Below are positions 8,027 to 9,657 of a stretch of DNA of 9,657 nucleotides, piece after piece. A program made the position numbers and the translations under genes. The notes under the pieces were generated by a model, which had not been told where the DNA came from, did not search any database, and worked only from the letters and a program-made list of their open reading frames with translations. Source of the stretch: Pseudomonadota bacterium (GTDB taxonomy: Bacteria; Pseudomonadota; Gammaproteobacteria; Acidiferrobacterales; Acidiferrobacteraceae); assembly GCA_021797365.1 (NCBI GenBank), contig JAJZZU010000073.1:1-9657 (forward strand), given 5' to 3'. Each line of letters opens with the position of its first letter. Positions within the stretch are counted from its first letter, which is position 1.

Positions 8027-8334
8027 CTGTCTCCATCTTGACATAAATTGCGAAGCCGGCCGGCCCGCTGCCAGGATAGCGACCGCGATCAGGGCGCCCC
8101 AAGGGACGGCCGCACCTGTGCGCGCATGCGCGCACAGGCATTCCTCCTGGCCGCCGGGCGCGGACGATCCAGGCCAGCCAGGGTATCGGTGACGGCGCCG
8201 TGGGCACAGCCCTTTGACCATACCCTCCGTGTGCCACCACCTGCGACTGCCGAAGAAGTCTTTAAGGCCCTTTGCGAAACGCCCAGGCCCGCCCGAGACC
8301 CTGCGGCCCAAAACGCCCGATACCCGTCTAGCCC
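8027..8334. other. Non-coding stretch between the porin promoter and the ABC transporter genes
   Basis: About 310 bp with no gene I can support. Short frames on both strands are arginine/proline/glycine-rich and have no family features. It holds the palindrome at 8115-8138. The transcript of the ABC transporter genes must end somewhere here, but no hairpin with a T-run is visible just after the ATPase stop codon at 8335. Confidence 0.6.
8115..8138. repeat. Perfect 24-bp palindrome with alternating purine/pyrimidine core
   Basis: Each half reads CCTGTGCGCGCA or its complement, with no mismatch and no spacer. The inner 20 bases (8117-8136) alternate strictly between pyrimidine and purine, mostly CG and TG steps, the kind of sequence that turns to left-handed Z-DNA under negative supercoiling. 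The site lies about 90 bp upstream of the PHO box and 197 bp after the ABC ATPase stop codon. It might be a protein operator, a supercoil-sensitive element or the stem of a terminator, although no T-run flanks it on either strand. Confidence 0.75.
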
Positions 8335-9099
8335 CTACATCCCCAAAGAGGCGATGCATCGCTCCTTGAGCGTGCAACCATATTGGCTCGTAAATAATCG
8401 CTCTTTACTTCTCGGAAACGGATCATCGACCGAAATGGCCTCGCAGATTTTGCCCCTGTCACGCGACATCACGACAATCTTCTGGCTCAAATACATGGCC
8501 TCCTCCACGTCGTGCGTCACAAAAATCACCGTCACCTTGGTCTCCCGCCAGATTTCCATGAGACTATTTTGTAATGTCGCCCTCATCTGCGCATCGAGCG
8601 CCCCGAATGGCTCGTCCATAAGCAAGACCGAAGGCGCATTGGCAAGCGCCCGGGCGATCTCGGCGCGGTGTTGCATTCCGCCAGACAGCATCTTCGGATA
8701 GTAGTCGTCGTAGCCAGAAAGGCCGACCATTTCGATATATCTCCCGGCGATCCGATTGGCCTCCTCTTTCGACACGCCCCTCTGCATGGGTCCAAAACGG
8801 ACGTTCTCCACGACAGTCTTCCACGGAAACAAGGTGTGTTGTTGAAATACGATGCCCAATTCCGCCGCCGGTCCGGTTATCTCACACCCATCCAAGAGTA
8901 TCTGGCCGGAAAGCGGTCTGTAATGCCCGCCTATGGCGTTCAGGAGGGTGCTCTTTCCGCAGCCAGAAGATCCAATAATGGACGTAAACGAGCCGCTCTC
9001 GCACTTTAGGCTAAAGTCCTCTACGATCGGCTTCACAAAACCGAATCTCCTGAAGCCCAGCGTCAAGCTCTTGACGTCTATATTCCCAATATGCCTCAT
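8335..9099 (-). CDS. ABC importer ATP-binding protein, nitrate/sulfonate/taurine type
   Basis: Cytoplasmic ATPase (254 residues) of an importer in the SsuB/TauB/NrtD group, which take up sulfonates, taurine, nitrate, cyanate, bicarbonate or thiamine precursors. Motifs: Walker A GSSGCGKST (43-51), Q-loop Q86 in VFQQHTLFPWKTVVENV (the FPW feature is typical of this group), signature LSGGMQHR (138-145) where LSGGMQQR is usual, Walker B VLLMDEP (158-164) with FGALD, switch histidine H196 in VTHDVEEA. The start has a strong AAAGGAGGG ribosome binding site. It follows the permease gene by 28 bp. The C-terminal segment after about 225 is basic and contains two cysteines (242, 248). Third-position GC seems lower than in the neighbouring genes. 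The substrate cannot be told. Confidence 0.9.
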   Translation of the reverse strand: MRHIGNIDVKSLTLGFRRFGFVKPIVEDFSLKCESGSFTSIIGSSGCGKSTLLNAIGGHYRPLSGQILLDGCEITGPAAELGIVFQQHTLFPWKTVVENVRFGPMQRGVSKEEANRIAGRYIEMVGLSGYDDYYPKMLSGGMQHRAEIARALANAPSVLLMDEPFGALDAQMRATLQNSLMEIWRETKVTVIFVTHDVEEAMYLSQKIVVMSRDRGKICEAISVDDPFPRSKERLFTSQYGCTLKERCIASLGM

Positions 9100-9127
9100 G
9101 AGTCCCTCCTTTCATGGGCGCCCGATC

Positions 9128-9657
9128 TTAGTCCGCCCAGGGAACCATCTTGCGTTTCAGCCAGTAAATGGACCCCGTGCTCACACTACTCAAAAGTCCT
9201 ATGGTAAGCATGCCGACGATGATGTTTCCATATTGTATGAGCTGATAGGACTCCCATGTGAAATAGCCGATGCCGTAGCGGCCACTGATCATCTCGCCGG
9301 CGAGGAGCGCAAACCACGCCCCACCCATGCCAAGCGCCATGCCGACCGTGATGTTGGGGACCGCGTAAGGCATGACCACGTGAAGCATGACGCCCACCCT
9401 GTTGGCGCCCAAGGACCGCGCCGCCTTTACGAGCTCGCTCGGCACGCGGCGCACGCCATCCCAGGTATTTAGAACGATCGGGAAGACCGCGCCCAAAAAC
9501 GTGATGAATATGATGCTCTGCTCAGTGGTTGGCCAAGCCAGGATGGCCATGGGGACCCAAGCGATCGCGGGTATCGGCCGCGTCAACTCGATATAGGGCG
9601 CTATGATAAGCCGCATGAAGGTGCTATAGCCCATCGCGACCCCCGCGGCCACACCCA
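9128..9657 (-). CDS. ABC importer permease, nitrate/sulfonate/taurine type, 3' part (cut by window edge)
   Basis: Inner-membrane subunit that pairs with the adjacent ATPase. About 176 C-terminal residues are visible and the frame runs out of the window. A GTG at 9652 is internal and not a credible start, since SsuC/TauC/NrtB proteins have one or two more membrane segments before this point. Counting from that GTG codon, ELTRPIPAIAWVPMAILAW (22-40) is the hallmark of the family. The EAA loop that contacts the ATPase is ELVKAARSLGANRVGVML...MP (73-95). Membrane segments appear at about 30-40, 46-63, 98-119 and 143-158. The protein ends IYWLKRKMVPWAD, a common end for this group (a tryptophan/arginine-lysine patch). 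The substrate-binding protein would be expected further upstream, outside the window. Confidence 0.92.
   Translation of the reverse strand, partial: GVAAGVAMGYSTFMRLIIAPYIELTRPIPAIAWVPMAILAWPTTEQSIIFITFLGAVFPIVLNTWDGVRRVPSELVKAARSLGANRVGVMLHVVMPYAVPNITVGMALGMGGAWFALLAGEMISGRYGIGYFTWESYQLIQYGNIIVGMLTIGLLSSVSTGSIYWLKRKMVPWAD

Noticed and set aside
8181..8325. Inverted repeat GGGTATCGG / CCGATACCC
   Set aside because: Nine-base arms 127 bp apart in GC-rich DNA are plausible by chance and no mobile-element features flank them.
7938..8377. Two overlapping minus-strand frames of 100 and 118 codons in the intergenic region
   Set aside because: Arginine/proline/glycine-rich, and they run through the palindrome and the PHO promoter. 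One has a short hydrophobic stretch and another has AGGAGG before an internal ATG near 8144, but neither has further support.
8048..8701. 217-codon plus-strand frame over the intergenic region and ABC ATPase
   Set aside because: Its 3' half is antisense of the ATPase and its 5' half shows no coding character.

Overview
The window is a GC-rich bacterial chromosome segment with tightly packed genes. Taken together it suggests a gammaproteobacterium: a Pseudomonas-like metal-independent-site HemB, an OprD-family outer-membrane porin, PstB/PhoU, and a pyrophosphate-based glycolysis module. Such modules are known from methanotrophs and from sulfur- or iron-oxidising autotrophs. An Acidiferrobacter-like acidophile is my guess, but the genus cannot be fixed from sequence reading alone.

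Left part, minus strand (1-2544): orf118, then pfp (PPi-dependent phosphofructokinase), then orf71, then the start of hppA (proton-pumping membrane pyrophosphatase, cut by the window edge). pfp and orf71 are 2 bp apart. The layout is an operon for pyrophosphate energy metabolism: Pfp uses or makes PPi at the fructose-6-phosphate step and HppA couples PPi to the proton gradient. Two small proteins of unknown function flank Pfp.

Middle part, plus strand (2781-4952): adk encodes an adenylate kinase with a zinc-type LID and an unusual tail of about 130 residues, the last 93 of which are lysine/alanine/proline repeats like histone H1 or AlgP. A long hairpin follows, then hemB (5-aminolevulinate dehydratase), which has no visible ribosome binding site and may be leaderless. 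hemB ends tail to tail with phoU, the two stop codons sharing one CTAG.

Right part, minus strand (4949-8026): a convincing PHO box with a -10 element precedes an OprD-family porin gene, followed by pstB and phoU. This looks like a phosphate-starvation operon in which a porin takes the place usually held by pstSCA. A perfect 12-bp hairpin sits directly after the porin stop codon. Upstream of the promoter is a perfect 24-bp palindrome whose core is strictly alternating purine/pyrimidine.

Far right, minus strand (8335-9657): the ATPase and the 3' part of the permease gene of a nitrate/sulfonate/taurine-type ABC importer. The substrate-binding protein is not in the window. Base composition here looks less GC-rich than in the rest.
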